DNA from: Streptomyces filipinensis
GTDB taxonomy: Bacteria; Actinomycetota; Actinomycetes; Streptomycetales; Streptomycetaceae
Assembly (NCBI RefSeq): GCF_014649495.1
Contig: NZ_BMTD01000007.1
Coordinates: 62,001-126,000, forward strand
Length of the DNA stretch: 64,000 nt
Reading direction: 5' to 3'
Shown: positions 39,954-48,972 of the stretch, piece by piece
How the letters are laid out: each line of letters starts with the position of its first letter
Position numbering within the stretch: position 1 is the first letter of the stretch
The notes under the pieces: model-generated
Told to the model about the DNA's origin: nothing
The model's input: the letters and a program-made list of their open reading frames with translations, nothing else
Database searches by the model: none
Program-made: the position numbers and the translations under genes

Positions 39954-41078
39954 GTGGAGATCACGATCCACAGACCCGGCGAGCTGACGCCCGAGCTGTG
40001 CGGGGCCTGGCATCGCGCCATGGACGAGTCGCCCGAGTACGCCAACCCGTTTCTCGCGCCGGAGTTCGCGATCGGCGTCGGCCACTACCGCAGCGGTGCC
40101 CGGGTGGCGGTGCTGCGCGAGGGTGCGGAGCCCACCGGGTTCTTCCCGTACGAGCGGGGGCCTTTCGGCACCGGACGGGCCATCGGGCTCGGCCTGTCCG
40201 ACTGTCAGGCGCTCGTGCACCGGCCCGGTGTCACCTGGGACACCGGGGAACTGCTGCGGGCCTGCCGGCTCAGCATCTTCGAGTTCGACCATCTCGTCCA
40301 GGAACAGCGGCCGTTCGCGCCGCACGTCACCGGCACCTTCGCCTCCCCGGTCATCGATGTGAAGCCCGGCGACGGCGGCTACGCGGAGTGGCTGCGCGCC
40401 ACCTATCCGGGGCTGGCCAAGACGACGCTGAAGAAGGAACGGCGGCTCGGCCGGGACATCGGCGAGGTGCGGTTCGAGTTCGACGAGCGGGACCCGGAGG
40501 TGCTGCGCACGCTCATGCGGTGGAAGTCCGCGCAGTACCGCAGGACCGGCCGCATGGACCGGTTCTCCCGGCCGTGGATCGTCGGCCTGGTCGACCATCT
40601 CTTCCGGGTGCGCGAGGAGCACTTCACCGGGGTGCTGTCCGTGCTGTACGCGGGCGACCGGCCGGTCGCGGCCCACTTCGGACCCCGGTCGGGCACGGTG
40701 CTGGCCGCCTGGTTCACCGCCTACGACCCCGAACTGCCAGCCTACTCACCAGGGTTGATGATGCATCTGAGGACCGCCGAGGCGGCCGCCCGGCACGGTG
40801 TGACCCTCGTGGACCTCGGGCGCGGCGACAAGGAGTACAAGGACTGGCTGAAGACCCGTGAACTGCGGGTGGCCGAGGGCTTCGCGGCCCGTCCGCACCC
40901 GGTGGCGCTGGCCCGGCGGCTGTGGCGCAGGCCGGTCCGCGGACTGCGGAACACGGTGCTGGCCCATCCCGGGCTGCGTGATCCGGCCGACCGGCTGCTG
41001 AGGACCGCGGGCAGGCTCCGCACCCAGGGCGGGGCGGCTTCCCCGGCCGCCCGGGGGAACGGCCGTCCGGAGCGGTAA
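39954..41078 (+). CDS. GNAT-fold protein, CelD/BcsL-like
   Basis: The 374-residue protein carries a double GNAT-like fold typical of the CelD/BcsL family: ANPFLAPEFAIGVGHYRSGARVAVLREG, then KTTLKKERRLGRDIGEVRFEF, RFSRPWIVGLVDHLF and YSPGLMMHLRTAEAAARHGVTLVDLGRGDKEYKDWLK. In this family the C-terminal GNAT half transfers acyl or amino-acyl groups to polysaccharide or peptidoglycan precursors. The basic C-terminal tail (ARRLWRRPVRGLRNT) may contact membrane. The start is uncertain: GTG at 39954 opens the conserved VEITIHRPGEL, and an in-frame ATG at 39876 would add 26 low-complexity residues. No membrane helix is present. Confidence 0.8.
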   Translation: MEITIHRPGELTPELCGAWHRAMDESPEYANPFLAPEFAIGVGHYRSGARVAVLREGAEPTGFFPYERGPFGTGRAIGLGLSDCQALVHRPGVTWDTGELLRACRLSIFEFDHLVQEQRPFAPHVTGTFASPVIDVKPGDGGYAEWLRATYPGLAKTTLKKERRLGRDIGEVRFEFDERDPEVLRTLMRWKSAQYRRTGRMDRFSRPWIVGLVDHLFRVREEHFTGVLSVLYAGDRPVAAHFGPRSGTVLAAWFTAYDPELPAYSPGLMMHLRTAEAAARHGVTLVDLGRGDKEYKDWLKTRELRVAEGFAARPHPVALARRLWRRPVRGLRNTVLAHPGLRDPADRLLRTAGRLRTQGGAASPAARGNGRPER

Positions 41079-41080
41079 CC

Positions 41081-41121
41081 ACTGGCGGGTTCTCGGCAAC
41101 TACTGACAGGTTCTCGTCAAG
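41081..41121 (+). promoter_or_regulatory. Imperfect 20-bp direct repeats before the propeller gene
   Basis: ACTGGCGGGTTCTCGGCAAC (41081-41100) and ACTGACAGGTTCTCGTCAAG (41102-41121) agree at 16 of 20 positions and are 21 bases apart, two helical turns. They lie about 85-125 bases before the start of the secreted propeller gene and look like a double regulator site. Confidence 0.55.
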
Positions 41122-41205
41122 ACTTTCCCAAGTGTCTGATGTCGTCGCCCCCGCGTGGTCGGGTCTCCTGCGTCAGCAGTGTCGCTGCACCTCGGGAGGT
41201 CCTTG

Positions 41206-43836
41206 GTGTCCCTGCCCACCCACAGAAGACGGTGGCTGGCCGTCTGCGCGCTCACCGCTTCCGCGGCCCTCGTCGCGATACCCCCGTCCGCCGCCTCGGG
41301 GCGGGGTGCCGGCCCCTTCGGAGCCCGCACGCTCGGCCAACTCGCCAAGGAACGCGAGCAGTCGGTGGGCGCCGCGTCGCCGCACCTGGCGGCGGACGGC
41401 GACGACGGCAACGAGGCGGACGAGATAGCCGAAGGCGCGGACCAGTACGCCGAGGCCCGCACCTCACCGGGTGTCGTCGCACCGGGCGCGTACGGCGCCG
41501 CCTGGCGCGGCCTCTCCCGCCTCAAGAGCACCGGCGGCTGGCGCAACATCACCGACCTGCCGTACGACTCCGACGACCCGCGCTACCGCGACATCGACTC
41601 CAACTCCAGCGGCGGAAGCGGAAAGGTCACCGGCCGGATGGCGGCGATCGCCGCCGACGACGACGGTTACGTCTACGCGGGCAGCGCCGGCGGCGGGGTG
41701 TGGCGCTCGCGCACCGGCGGCGGCCACTGGCAGCCCGTCAGCGACCGGCTGCCCGCCCAGTCCACCGGTGCCCTCGCCCTCGACGGGTCCGGCCGCCTCT
41801 GGCTCGGCACCGGCGAGGCCACCACCAACTCCGACGCCTACCTCGGCAGCGGCGTCTACGTCCTCGCGCACCCGCACCACGGCACCTTCTCCGCACGCAG
41901 CCGGGTCGGCGGCGACGAGCTGGAGAGCACCACCATCCACGAACTCCGCTTCGGCGGCGGCAAGGTGTGGGCCGCCACCAGCGAGGGCGTGTGGAGCCAC
42001 TCCATCCAGAAGCTGAGCGGCGCCTGGAAGCTGGAGTTCGCGCCCAACCCCGACTTCCTGCCGGGCGGTTCCCAGGCCCACGACCCGGACGCCCCGTACA
42101 AGAACATCGCCAACGACATCGCCATCGACCCCAAGGACCCGTCCAAGGTGGTCCTGGCCGTCGGCTGGCGCGGCGGCGACGACTACAACGGCTTCTACAC
42201 CCGGGTGAAGGGCGCCTGGACCCGGATCACCAGCGGTCTCGGTGACCTCCCGGCCGACGCGGACGACGTCGGCAACGTCACCTTCGCCCGCTCGGCCGAC
42301 GGCTCCCGCTACTACGCCATCGACCAGTCCCCGAAGCAGCTCAGCACCAACCCGGACAGCGGCCTGGAGGGCATCTACGCCTCCGGCTCGCCGGCCGGCC
42401 CCTGGACGAAGATCGCCGACTACAAGGGCCTGGCCGCGGACAACTCGGCACTGACCTCGCCCGGTTACATGCCGGGCGTGCAGGCCTGGTACAACCAGTT
42501 CCTCACCGTCGACCCCGCCGACCCGCAGCACGTCTACGCGGGCCTGGAAGAGGTCTACGAGACCAAGGACGGCGGTGCGAACTGGTCCACGGTCGGCCCG
42601 TACTGGAACTTCGGCTTCTCCTGCTGGAGCATCGACCCCTCCCGGCAGACCGGCGCCTGCAACCCGACCACCCACTCCGACCAGCACGGCGTCGCGATCG
42701 GCCGGTACCACGGCAAAAGCTTCGTGTACGTCGGCAACGACGGCGGCGTCTACAAGCGTCCGGTGAACGGCGCCCAGGACGCCTCCGGCCACGCCACCGA
42801 CTGGACGTCCCTCAACGACGGCACCATCGACACCCTGCAGTACTACTCCGTCGGCATCGGCAGGGACCTCGACCACGGCGGCCTGTCCGTCACCGGCGGC
42901 CTGCAGGACAACGGCCAGTCCGTCCTGCGCGGCGACGACAAGGTGATGGGCTCCGACTTCGGCGGTGACGGCGGCGACACCCTCACTGATCCGGCCAACG
43001 GCTGCAACATCGCCCAGGAGTACGTCTACCTCGCCGTCCAGGTGACCCAGAACTGCGCCGTGAACGACGGCAGCTGGACCACCGACCCGGGCAAGGCCAC
43101 CTCGTACGCCGTAGCCCCGCCCGACAACGCCACCAGCGAGGCCCGCTTCATCGCCCCGCTCGCGGCGGACACGAAGAACGGGGACGTCTGGGTCGCCGGC
43201 GGCCGGCACATCTGGGTCCAGACCCACGGGTACGCCATCCGCAGCGGCACGGAGTGGACCAGCGTCCACGACCTCGGCGCGGGCCGCACCGCGACCGCCG
43301 TCGCCGCGTCCGGCGGCAAGATCTACGCCGCCTGGTGCGGCCCCTGCAACAACCAGGGCTTCGCCCGCGGCATCGCCGTCGGCAACGCGGACGGCACCGG
43401 CTGGCACGACGTCAGCCTGCCGGCCGACGGCACCGTACCCAACCGCTACCTCAGCGGCTTCGCCGTCGACCCGAAGAACGCCGACCATGTCTTCCTCGCC
43501 GTCAACGGCTTCTCGCGGCACTGGACCGAGGGCCCCGGCGCGGGCGTCGGCCATGTCTTCGAGTCCGCCGACGGCGGCACCACCTGGAAGGACATCTCGG
43601 CCAACCTGCCCGACGTGCCCACCGACTCCGCCCTGGTGACGGCGGACGGCGGCCTCGCCGTCGCCACCGACCTCGGGGTCGTCTACCGCGCGCCGGGCCG
43701 CACCTCCTGGGAGCGGATCGGCAGCCTGCCGGCCGTGGCCGTCCTCCAGCTCAAGGCGGGCCCCGACGGCCGCACGCTGTACGCCGCCACGCACGGCCGG
43801 GGAATCTACACCGTGAGGGTGCGAGACCTCCACTGA
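41206..43836 (+). CDS. Large secreted BNR/Asp-box beta-propeller protein
   Basis: The 876-residue precursor has a Tat/Sec-type signal (HRRRWLAVCALTASAALVAIPPSAASG). A linker of about 90 charged residues follows, then a two-propeller region of GH74/sortilin type. Repeats such as YAGSAGGGVWRSRTGGGHWQPV, YAGLEEVYETKDGGANWSTV, YVGNDGGVYKRP and FESADGGTTWKDI contain Asp-box motifs (SxDGGxTW). No sialidase or xyloglucanase catalytic set can be assigned by eye, so it may be a glycoside hydrolase or a binding protein. GTG at 41206 has GGGAGG 6 bases upstream; TTG at 41203 is the alternative. It is monocistronic and should be exported. Confidence 0.85.
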   Translation: MSLPTHRRRWLAVCALTASAALVAIPPSAASGRGAGPFGARTLGQLAKEREQSVGAASPHLAADGDDGNEADEIAEGADQYAEARTSPGVVAPGAYGAAWRGLSRLKSTGGWRNITDLPYDSDDPRYRDIDSNSSGGSGKVTGRMAAIAADDDGYVYAGSAGGGVWRSRTGGGHWQPVSDRLPAQSTGALALDGSGRLWLGTGEATTNSDAYLGSGVYVLAHPHHGTFSARSRVGGDELESTTIHELRFGGGKVWAATSEGVWSHSIQKLSGAWKLEFAPNPDFLPGGSQAHDPDAPYKNIANDIAIDPKDPSKVVLAVGWRGGDDYNGFYTRVKGAWTRITSGLGDLPADADDVGNVTFARSADGSRYYAIDQSPKQLSTNPDSGLEGIYASGSPAGPWTKIADYKGLAADNSALTSPGYMPGVQAWYNQFLTVDPADPQHVYAGLEEVYETKDGGANWSTVGPYWNFGFSCWSIDPSRQTGACNPTTHSDQHGVAIGRYHGKSFVYVGNDGGVYKRPVNGAQDASGHATDWTSLNDGTIDTLQYYSVGIGRDLDHGGLSVTGGLQDNGQSVLRGDDKVMGSDFGGDGGDTLTDPANGCNIAQEYVYLAVQVTQNCAVNDGSWTTDPGKATSYAVAPPDNATSEARFIAPLAADTKNGDVWVAGGRHIWVQTHGYAIRSGTEWTSVHDLGAGRTATAVAASGGKIYAAWCGPCNNQGFARGIAVGNADGTGWHDVSLPADGTVPNRYLSGFAVDPKNADHVFLAVNGFSRHWTEGPGAGVGHVFESADGGTTWKDISANLPDVPTDSALVTADGGLAVATDLGVVYRAPGRTSWERIGSLPAVAVLQLKAGPDGRTLYAATHGRGIYTVRVRDLH

Positions 43837-43852
43837 CGGCCGCGGGAGGGGC

Positions 43853-43874
43853 GGCCCCGGGCGCCTCCGGGGCC
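43853..43874. terminator. Hairpin between convergent propeller gene and ABC operon
   Basis: GGCCCCGG (43853-43860) and CCGGGGCC (43867-43874) form an 8-base stem with a six-base loop, flanked by GGGAGGGG and CCCTTCCC that can extend the pairing. Confidence 0.7.
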
Positions 43875-43893
43875 ACCCTTCCCACCGCCACGC

Positions 43894-44643
43894 TCAGCGG
43901 CCGCGGAGCGCCCGCCCGACCTCCGTGCGCAGCTCCACGAATCCCGGCAGGCCCCGGGTGGTGAGCTGGTCACGCTCGCCGGGCAGACCGACCGACAGGT
44001 CCCGCACCACGCGGGAGCCGGGGCCGGGGGACAGGACGACGACGCGGTCGCCGACGTACACGCTCTCGTCGATGTCGTGGGTGACGAACACGATGGTCGC
44101 GTCACGGCCCCGATGGAGCTCCAGCAGCAGGTCCTCCAGATCCTCGCGGGTGCCCGCGTCCAGCGAGCCGAACGGCTCGTCCATCAGCAGCAGGGACGGC
44201 CGGCAGACCAGGGCGCGCGCGAGGGCGACGCGCTGCTGCATGCCGCCGGACAGCTCACGGGGATGGCGCCGGGCGGCCCCGCGCAGGCCGACGCGTTCCA
44301 GCATCGTCTCGGCCTCGGCCCGGCGGGCCGCGCGCCCGAGACCCCGGCGGCGCAGCGGCAGGGCCACGTTGTCGCGGACGGTGAGCCACGGCAGCAGCGA
44401 GCGGCCGTACTCCTGGAAGACGACCGCGAGCCGCTCCGGTACGCCGTGCACCGGTGTCCCGTCGATCGTGATCGTGCCCTCCTGGGCGGGCAGCAGCCCG
44501 GCGATGGTGCGCAGCAGCGTGGACTTGCCGCAGCCGGAGGGCCCGACCACGCTGAGGAGCTGGCCGTCGGGCACGGTGAGGCTGATGCCGTCGAGGACGT
44601 GCTGGTCGCCGAAGTGCCGGCTGACGGAGTCGAGGCGCAGCAT
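43894..44643 (-). CDS. ABC transporter ATPase, SsuB/TauB-like
   Basis: The 249-residue ATPase has a Walker A (GPSGCGKST, 34-42), Q-loop (VFQEYGRSLLPWLTV), signature LSGGMQQRVALARAL, Walker B LLLMDEPFGSLD and the H-loop VTHDIDES. The order and spacing fit the nitrate/sulfonate/taurine (NitT/TauT) importer family. It is the last gene of a five-gene minus-strand operon. It starts three bases after the stop of the benzoylformate-decarboxylase-like gene. It powers uptake through the two permeases at 46251-47848. Confidence 0.95.
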   Translation of the reverse strand: MLRLDSVSRHFGDQHVLDGISLTVPDGQLLSVVGPSGCGKSTLLRTIAGLLPAQEGTITIDGTPVHGVPERLAVVFQEYGRSLLPWLTVRDNVALPLRRRGLGRAARRAEAETMLERVGLRGAARRHPRELSGGMQQRVALARALVCRPSLLLMDEPFGSLDAGTREDLEDLLLELHRGRDATIVFVTHDIDESVYVGDRVVVLSPGPGSRVVRDLSVGLPGERDQLTTRGLPGFVELRTEVGRALRGR

Positions 44644-44646
44644 CCG

Positions 44647-46254
44647 TCACCCGGCCCAGGGCTCGTACAGGGTGCCCGCGTTGCCGGTGACCGGCACGTG
44701 CAGCAGGAACGGTCCCGTGTCGTCGCCCCGGCCCAGGGCGTGGTCCAGGGCGGCCGGCAGCTCCCCGGGGTGTCCGGCGCGGGCCGCCGGGCAGCCGAAG
44801 GACTGCGCGAGGGTCACGAAGTCGATGCCCGCGATGTCCGTGCCGGGCACGGGCGCGATGCCGATCCGGCGGCCCAGCGCGCGCACGGCCGCGTAACCGC
44901 CGTTGTCCAGCAGCACGTAGGTGACCGGTGCCGTGTGCCGGGCCGCGGTCCACAGGGCCTGCACCGAGTACAGCGCCGATCCGTCACCGACCACGCACAC
45001 CACGCGCCGCCGGTCGGCGAGCGCCCGGCCGACCGCGAGGGGCAGGCCCCAGCCGAGCGCCCCGCTGCCCGTGGTGAGGAAGCCGCCGCTCGACTCGACG
45101 GGCACGCGCGCGTGGAGCGCGTCGCGGTGGCTCGGCGCCTCCTCGACGAGGACCCTGTCGCGCGGCAGGCGGGCACGCAGCAGGTCGAAGAACAGCTCCG
45201 GGGTGATGTGTCCCTCGGCGCGGGCCGGCGCGGGGGCCGGCCGGGGTGGGGGCGGATCGCGGTCGGAGTCCCCCAGCAGCGCGGTGAGCCGGGCCAGGGC
45301 GGGCCGCAGGGTGGTGACGATGCTGGTGCCGGTGGGCAGCCAGGCGGCCTGGCCGGCATCGCAGTCCAGATGGAACAGTTCGGTGCCGGGCGCGAGCGGC
45401 GGCCCGTCGTCCGCCACGTGGTAGGTGAAGACCGGTGCGCCCAGGGCGACCACCACGTCGTACGGGGCGAGCCGCGCGGCCAGCTGCCGGGCTGTCGGCG
45501 GCAGGAACCCCTGGAACAGCGGATGCGACTCCGGGAAGCCGGAGCGGCCGGAGAGCGGGCTGATCCACACCCCGGCCCGGATCCGCTCGGCCAGCGTCCG
45601 GACCAGGTCCAGCGCGTCCTCGTCGTCCACGCCGGGGCCCACCACCAGTGCCGGGCGCGCGCAGGAGTCCAGCCGGGCGGCGAGCGCGTCGAGGGCGTCC
45701 GGGGAGGCCGTGAACGCCGCGTGCACGGTACGGGGCGTGACGGGTCCGGCGGGCCGGTCCCAGTCGTCCTCGGGCACGGACACGAACACCGGGCCGCGCG
45801 GAGGCGTCATCGCGAGCCGGTGCGCCTCGGCCAGCACGGCCGGCACGTCCTCGGCCCGCTCCGGCTGGCGGGCGGACTTCACGTACGGGCGCGGGAACAG
45901 GGCCGGTTCGTCCGCGCCGAGGAACGGCCGCAACTGGATGAGGGAGCGCGCCTGCTGACCCGCCACGACCACCAGCGGCACCCGGTCGCGGAACGCGTTG
46001 AACACCGCGCCGAGCGCGTGCCCCACCCCGCCGGCCGAGTGCAGACTGACGAAGGCGGCGCGCCGGGTGCCCAGGGCGTGTCCGGCCGCCAGGCCGACGG
46101 CGACGGACTCCTGCAGGCCCAGCACGTAGGTGAAGTCGTCCGGCCAGTCGCGGAACATCCGCAGTTCCGTGGAGCCCGGATTGCCGAAGACCGTGGTCAT
46201 GCCGGTGGCACGCAGCAACCCCACGACCGCCTCACGCACCGTACCCGTCGTCAT
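44647..46254 (-). CDS. mdlC: Thiamine-diphosphate enzyme, benzoylformate decarboxylase-like
   Basis: The 535-residue protein has the three-domain ThDP fold. The cofactor Glu is in LGLQESVAVGLAAGHAL (Glu49) and the ThDP/Mg motif GDGSALYS...LLDNGGY is near the C-terminus. The residues known to act in benzoylformate decarboxylase are all present: Ser28 in FGNPGSTELRMF, His72 in SLHSAGGVG and His279 in GAPVFTYH. This enzyme decarboxylates aryl 2-oxoacids such as benzoylformate to aldehydes. The start overlaps the upstream permease stop (ATGA). Placement inside an ABC import operon suggests it acts on the imported compound. The exact substrate is not proven. Confidence 0.88.
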   Translation of the reverse strand: MTTGTVREAVVGLLRATGMTTVFGNPGSTELRMFRDWPDDFTYVLGLQESVAVGLAAGHALGTRRAAFVSLHSAGGVGHALGAVFNAFRDRVPLVVVAGQQARSLIQLRPFLGADEPALFPRPYVKSARQPERAEDVPAVLAEAHRLAMTPPRGPVFVSVPEDDWDRPAGPVTPRTVHAAFTASPDALDALAARLDSCARPALVVGPGVDDEDALDLVRTLAERIRAGVWISPLSGRSGFPESHPLFQGFLPPTARQLAARLAPYDVVVALGAPVFTYHVADDGPPLAPGTELFHLDCDAGQAAWLPTGTSIVTTLRPALARLTALLGDSDRDPPPPRPAPAPARAEGHITPELFFDLLRARLPRDRVLVEEAPSHRDALHARVPVESSGGFLTTGSGALGWGLPLAVGRALADRRRVVCVVGDGSALYSVQALWTAARHTAPVTYVLLDNGGYAAVRALGRRIGIAPVPGTDIAGIDFVTLAQSFGCPAARAGHPGELPAALDHALGRGDDTGPFLLHVPVTGNAGTLYEPWAG

Positions 46255-47048
46255 GCCGTCCTCCCCGCGGACGCCGTCGGGCCGACGAGCCGCTTCTCGA
46301 TCGCCAGCAGTCCGGTGTTGAGCAGATGTCCGAGCGCTCCCAGCAGCACCAGCGCCGCCCATACCGTGAGCAGGTCGGAGCGGGTCTGGGCGTCGGTGAG
46401 CGTGAAGCCGATGCCGTTGTCGCTGCCCGGCAGCAGCTCCGAGAACACCATCAGGATCAGGCACAGCGACAGGCTGAGCCGCAGCCCCGCGAAGATCCTG
46501 GGCAGTGCCGAGGGCAGGATCAGGAACCACAGCCGCTCGGGTGCCGTCAGCCGCAGCACGGCCACCACCTGAAGCCGCAGCGGGTCGGTGGCCCGGGCGC
46601 CCTCGGCCGAGTTGACCAGCACCGGCCACACGGCGCTGAACACGATCGACGCCACCTGCATGGGCGTACCGAAGTCGAAGACCACGACGAACACCGGCAC
46701 CAGCGCGGGTGGAGGCACGGCCCGGGCGAACTGGAGCACCGGGTTGCACAGCGCGTACACCCGCGGCGAGCGGCCCACCGCGATCCCCAGGACAATCCCC
46801 GCGACGGCGGCGAGCACGAACCCGGACACCATCCGGCCCAGGCTCGGCAGGATGGTGTCGACGGCGGCCGGGGTGAGGAACAGATGGCCGGCGTTCCCGG
46901 AGAACCACAGCGCGTGGGCGTGCCGGGCGATCCGCAGCGGCGGCGGGAAGTACACGCTGTCCCGCGCACGGGCGGCCACCTCCCAGCAGGCGACGGCGAC
47001 GAGCAGCACGGCCCACCGCAGCACCAGGGGAAGCGCGGTACGCCTCAC
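46251..47048 (-). CDS. ABC transporter permease 2, SsuC-like
   Basis: The 265-residue protein has six membrane segments and the BPD-transport signature near LRLTAPERLWFLILPSALPRIFAGLRLSLSLCLILMVFSELL, the EAA-type loop that contacts the ATPase. The start GTG at 47048 overlaps the preceding permease stop (GTGA), and its stop overlaps the ThDP enzyme start. It forms a heterodimeric channel with the permease at 47045-47848. SsuC-like importers usually use one permease as a homodimer, so two different permeases are notable. Confidence 0.92.
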   Translation of the reverse strand: MRRTALPLVLRWAVLLVAVACWEVAARARDSVYFPPPLRIARHAHALWFSGNAGHLFLTPAAVDTILPSLGRMVSGFVLAAVAGIVLGIAVGRSPRVYALCNPVLQFARAVPPPALVPVFVVVFDFGTPMQVASIVFSAVWPVLVNSAEGARATDPLRLQVVAVLRLTAPERLWFLILPSALPRIFAGLRLSLSLCLILMVFSELLPGSDNGIGFTLTDAQTRSDLLTVWAALVLLGALGHLLNTGLLAIEKRLVGPTASAGRTA

Positions 47049-47848
47049 CACCGCAGCCCCCTCCGCAACCGCCCCGCGGTTTCCCGTGGTTCGAGCGCCC
47101 AGGCGAACAGCCGCCGCTCCGCCCGGACCAGTACGCCGTTGATCACCAGCCCCAGGGCCCCCGCCCACACCACCCCCGCCAGCACGTCCCGGGTGCCGTC
47201 CGTCGCCGTCTCCGCCTGGGCGATGAAGATCCCGAGACCCTGGCCGAAGCCGGAGAGGATCTCCGTCGCGACGGCGAGGATCAGGGCGACCGCGGCCGAG
47301 ATCCGCACACCGGCGGCGATGAACGGAGCGGTGGCCGGCAACTCGACCCGCAGCAGCACCGCGAGCCGGCCGGACCCGAAGGCGCGCAGGGTGTCCTTGG
47401 CCAGCGGATCGGTCTCCCCGAGTCCGTAGACGGTGTTGAACAGCACCGGCCACAGCGAGGCGTACGCGATCAGCGTCACCTCCGTCCGCGTGCCCGACCC
47501 GAGCAGCAACGACACCAGCGGTATCAGCGCGACGGACGGCAGAGGCCGCAGGAACTCGATCACCGCGCGGGCGGCGGCCTCCACGACCGGTACCGCGCCC
47601 AGCAGCAGCCCCAGCGGCACGGCGACCGCGCAGGCGAGACCGAGACCCAGCGCCCACGCCCGCAGGGTCACCCCGATCCCGTCGAGGAAGGCCGGGTCAC
47701 CCGCCAGCCGGACGGCGCGGGCGAGGACTTGGGAGGCGGGCGGGAGATAGCTGCGCCGTACGAACCCGGCCCGGGCGACCGCCTCGCAGACTCCGAAGGC
47801 CGCCGCCGAGCCGAGCAGACCGAGCAGCACGTCCTGACGCCGGGTCAT
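47045..47848 (-). CDS. ABC transporter permease 1, SsuC-like
   Basis: The 267-residue protein has six membrane segments and the EAA-like loop AKDTLRAFGSGRLAVLLRVELPATAPFIAAGVRISAAVALILAVATEILSG. It overlaps the substrate-binding lipoprotein gene by four bases (ATGA) and the second permease by GTGA. It belongs to the nitrate/sulfonate/taurine permease family. Together with the second permease it should form the membrane channel. Confidence 0.93.
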   Translation of the reverse strand: MTRRQDVLLGLLGSAAAFGVCEAVARAGFVRRSYLPPASQVLARAVRLAGDPAFLDGIGVTLRAWALGLGLACAVAVPLGLLLGAVPVVEAAARAVIEFLRPLPSVALIPLVSLLLGSGTRTEVTLIAYASLWPVLFNTVYGLGETDPLAKDTLRAFGSGRLAVLLRVELPATAPFIAAGVRISAAVALILAVATEILSGFGQGLGIFIAQAETATDGTRDVLAGVVWAGALGLVINGVLVRAERRLFAWALEPRETAGRLRRGLRW

Positions 47849-48786
47849 TTCGCCAGCAACGGTGCCGGATCGACGTCCTTCTCCAGCAGCCCTTGGGCGC
47901 GCATGAGGCGGATCAGCCGGCGCAGCGCGGCCGGGTCGGCGGTCGCCGGATAGGCGGGCAGATGGATCGACTCGGCCTGGGCCGCGCTGACCTTGGCGTA
48001 CTTCGGCAGTTCCGTGCGGACCGCACCCGGATCCCCGGCGGCGAGCCGGGAGGCCGCTTCGACGGCGCGCCGGAAGCCCGCGGCGGCCTTCGGATGCTTG
48101 TCGACGAAGTCACGCGTGGTGATGTACCCGCTGGCGGGCAGGCCCCGCGCCGGGCCCGATCCGGCGTCCAGCAGCACCCGGGCGCCCGACTCGCCCTGGA
48201 TGGCGGTCTCGAAGGGCTCGACGGCGTGTACGGCGTCCACCTGGCCCCGGTCCAGGGCGGGCCCCATCTGCGGGAACAGGATCTGCCGGTAGACGGGCCG
48301 CCCGGCGCCCCGGGCGTCGAGGATCGCGTTCAGGGTCAGGGACTGGATGTTGTTCAGGACGGCGACGGCGACCTTCTTGCCGGCGAGGTCCGCGGGGGAC
48401 TTCAGGGGGGAGTCCCCGGGCACGAGGACGTCCATCATGTGCGGGGCGATCCGGACGCCCTCGGCGAGGATGCGCAGGTCCAGGGTGCCCTTCTCGTACG
48501 CCTGGAAATAGGTGACGTAGTTCGCGCTCGCGATCACGTCCACCTGGCCCTTGAGCAGGGCGGGCAGGGCCTGGATGCTCTGCTGGACGGGCTGGACGCG
48601 CACGTCCAGGCCCTCCTTGGCGAACAGCCCGCGGTCCCGGGCGAGATAGAGGGCGGCCGAGTCGGTGAGCGGCAGCGCCGCCACGGTCAGCTGCTGCCGA
48701 CCGTCGCCGGAGGGCGGCTTCCCGCCGCCGTCGCAGCCCACGAGGACCAGCGCCGCGGCAGCGGCGAGCGCGGCGAGGCGTTTCAT
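47845..48786 (-). CDS. ABC substrate-binding lipoprotein, SsuA/NMT1-like
   Basis: The 313-residue precursor has a short lipoprotein signal, MKRLAALAAAAALVLVGC, with acylated Cys18. The mature protein has the NMT1/SsuA fold: LTVAALPLTDSAALYLARDRGLFAKEGLDVRVQPVQQSIQALPALLKGQVDVIASANYVTYFQAYEKG and IAPHMMDVLVPGDSPLKSPADLAGKKVAV. Family members bind sulfonates, nitrate, pyrimidines or aromatic acids. Start is uncertain: ATG 48786 gives an ideal signal, and in-frame ATGs at 48813 and 48834 would add a basic leader. It is the first gene of the operon. Confidence 0.9.
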   Translation of the reverse strand: MKRLAALAAAAALVLVGCDGGGKPPSGDGRQQLTVAALPLTDSAALYLARDRGLFAKEGLDVRVQPVQQSIQALPALLKGQVDVIASANYVTYFQAYEKGTLDLRILAEGVRIAPHMMDVLVPGDSPLKSPADLAGKKVAVAVLNNIQSLTLNAILDARGAGRPVYRQILFPQMGPALDRGQVDAVHAVEPFETAIQGESGARVLLDAGSGPARGLPASGYITTRDFVDKHPKAAAGFRRAVEAASRLAAGDPGAVRTELPKYAKVSAAQAESIHLPAYPATADPAALRRLIRLMRAQGLLEKDVDPAPLLAK

Positions 48787-48972
48787 TCCCGGTCGTGATC
48801 GGCGTAAAGGCATACGGGCATGACTACCCCGCATTTGTCATGATCGCCCCAGGCTGTCGGTGGGTTTCGGGACCTTAGGAGAATGCCGAACCGAGCGCCG
48901 TGCCGGAGCCGTTGGGGCAGAGGACTCCACCCGGGCCCGGGCGGGGTACCTCCCCGGGCGGGGCGATGTCGG

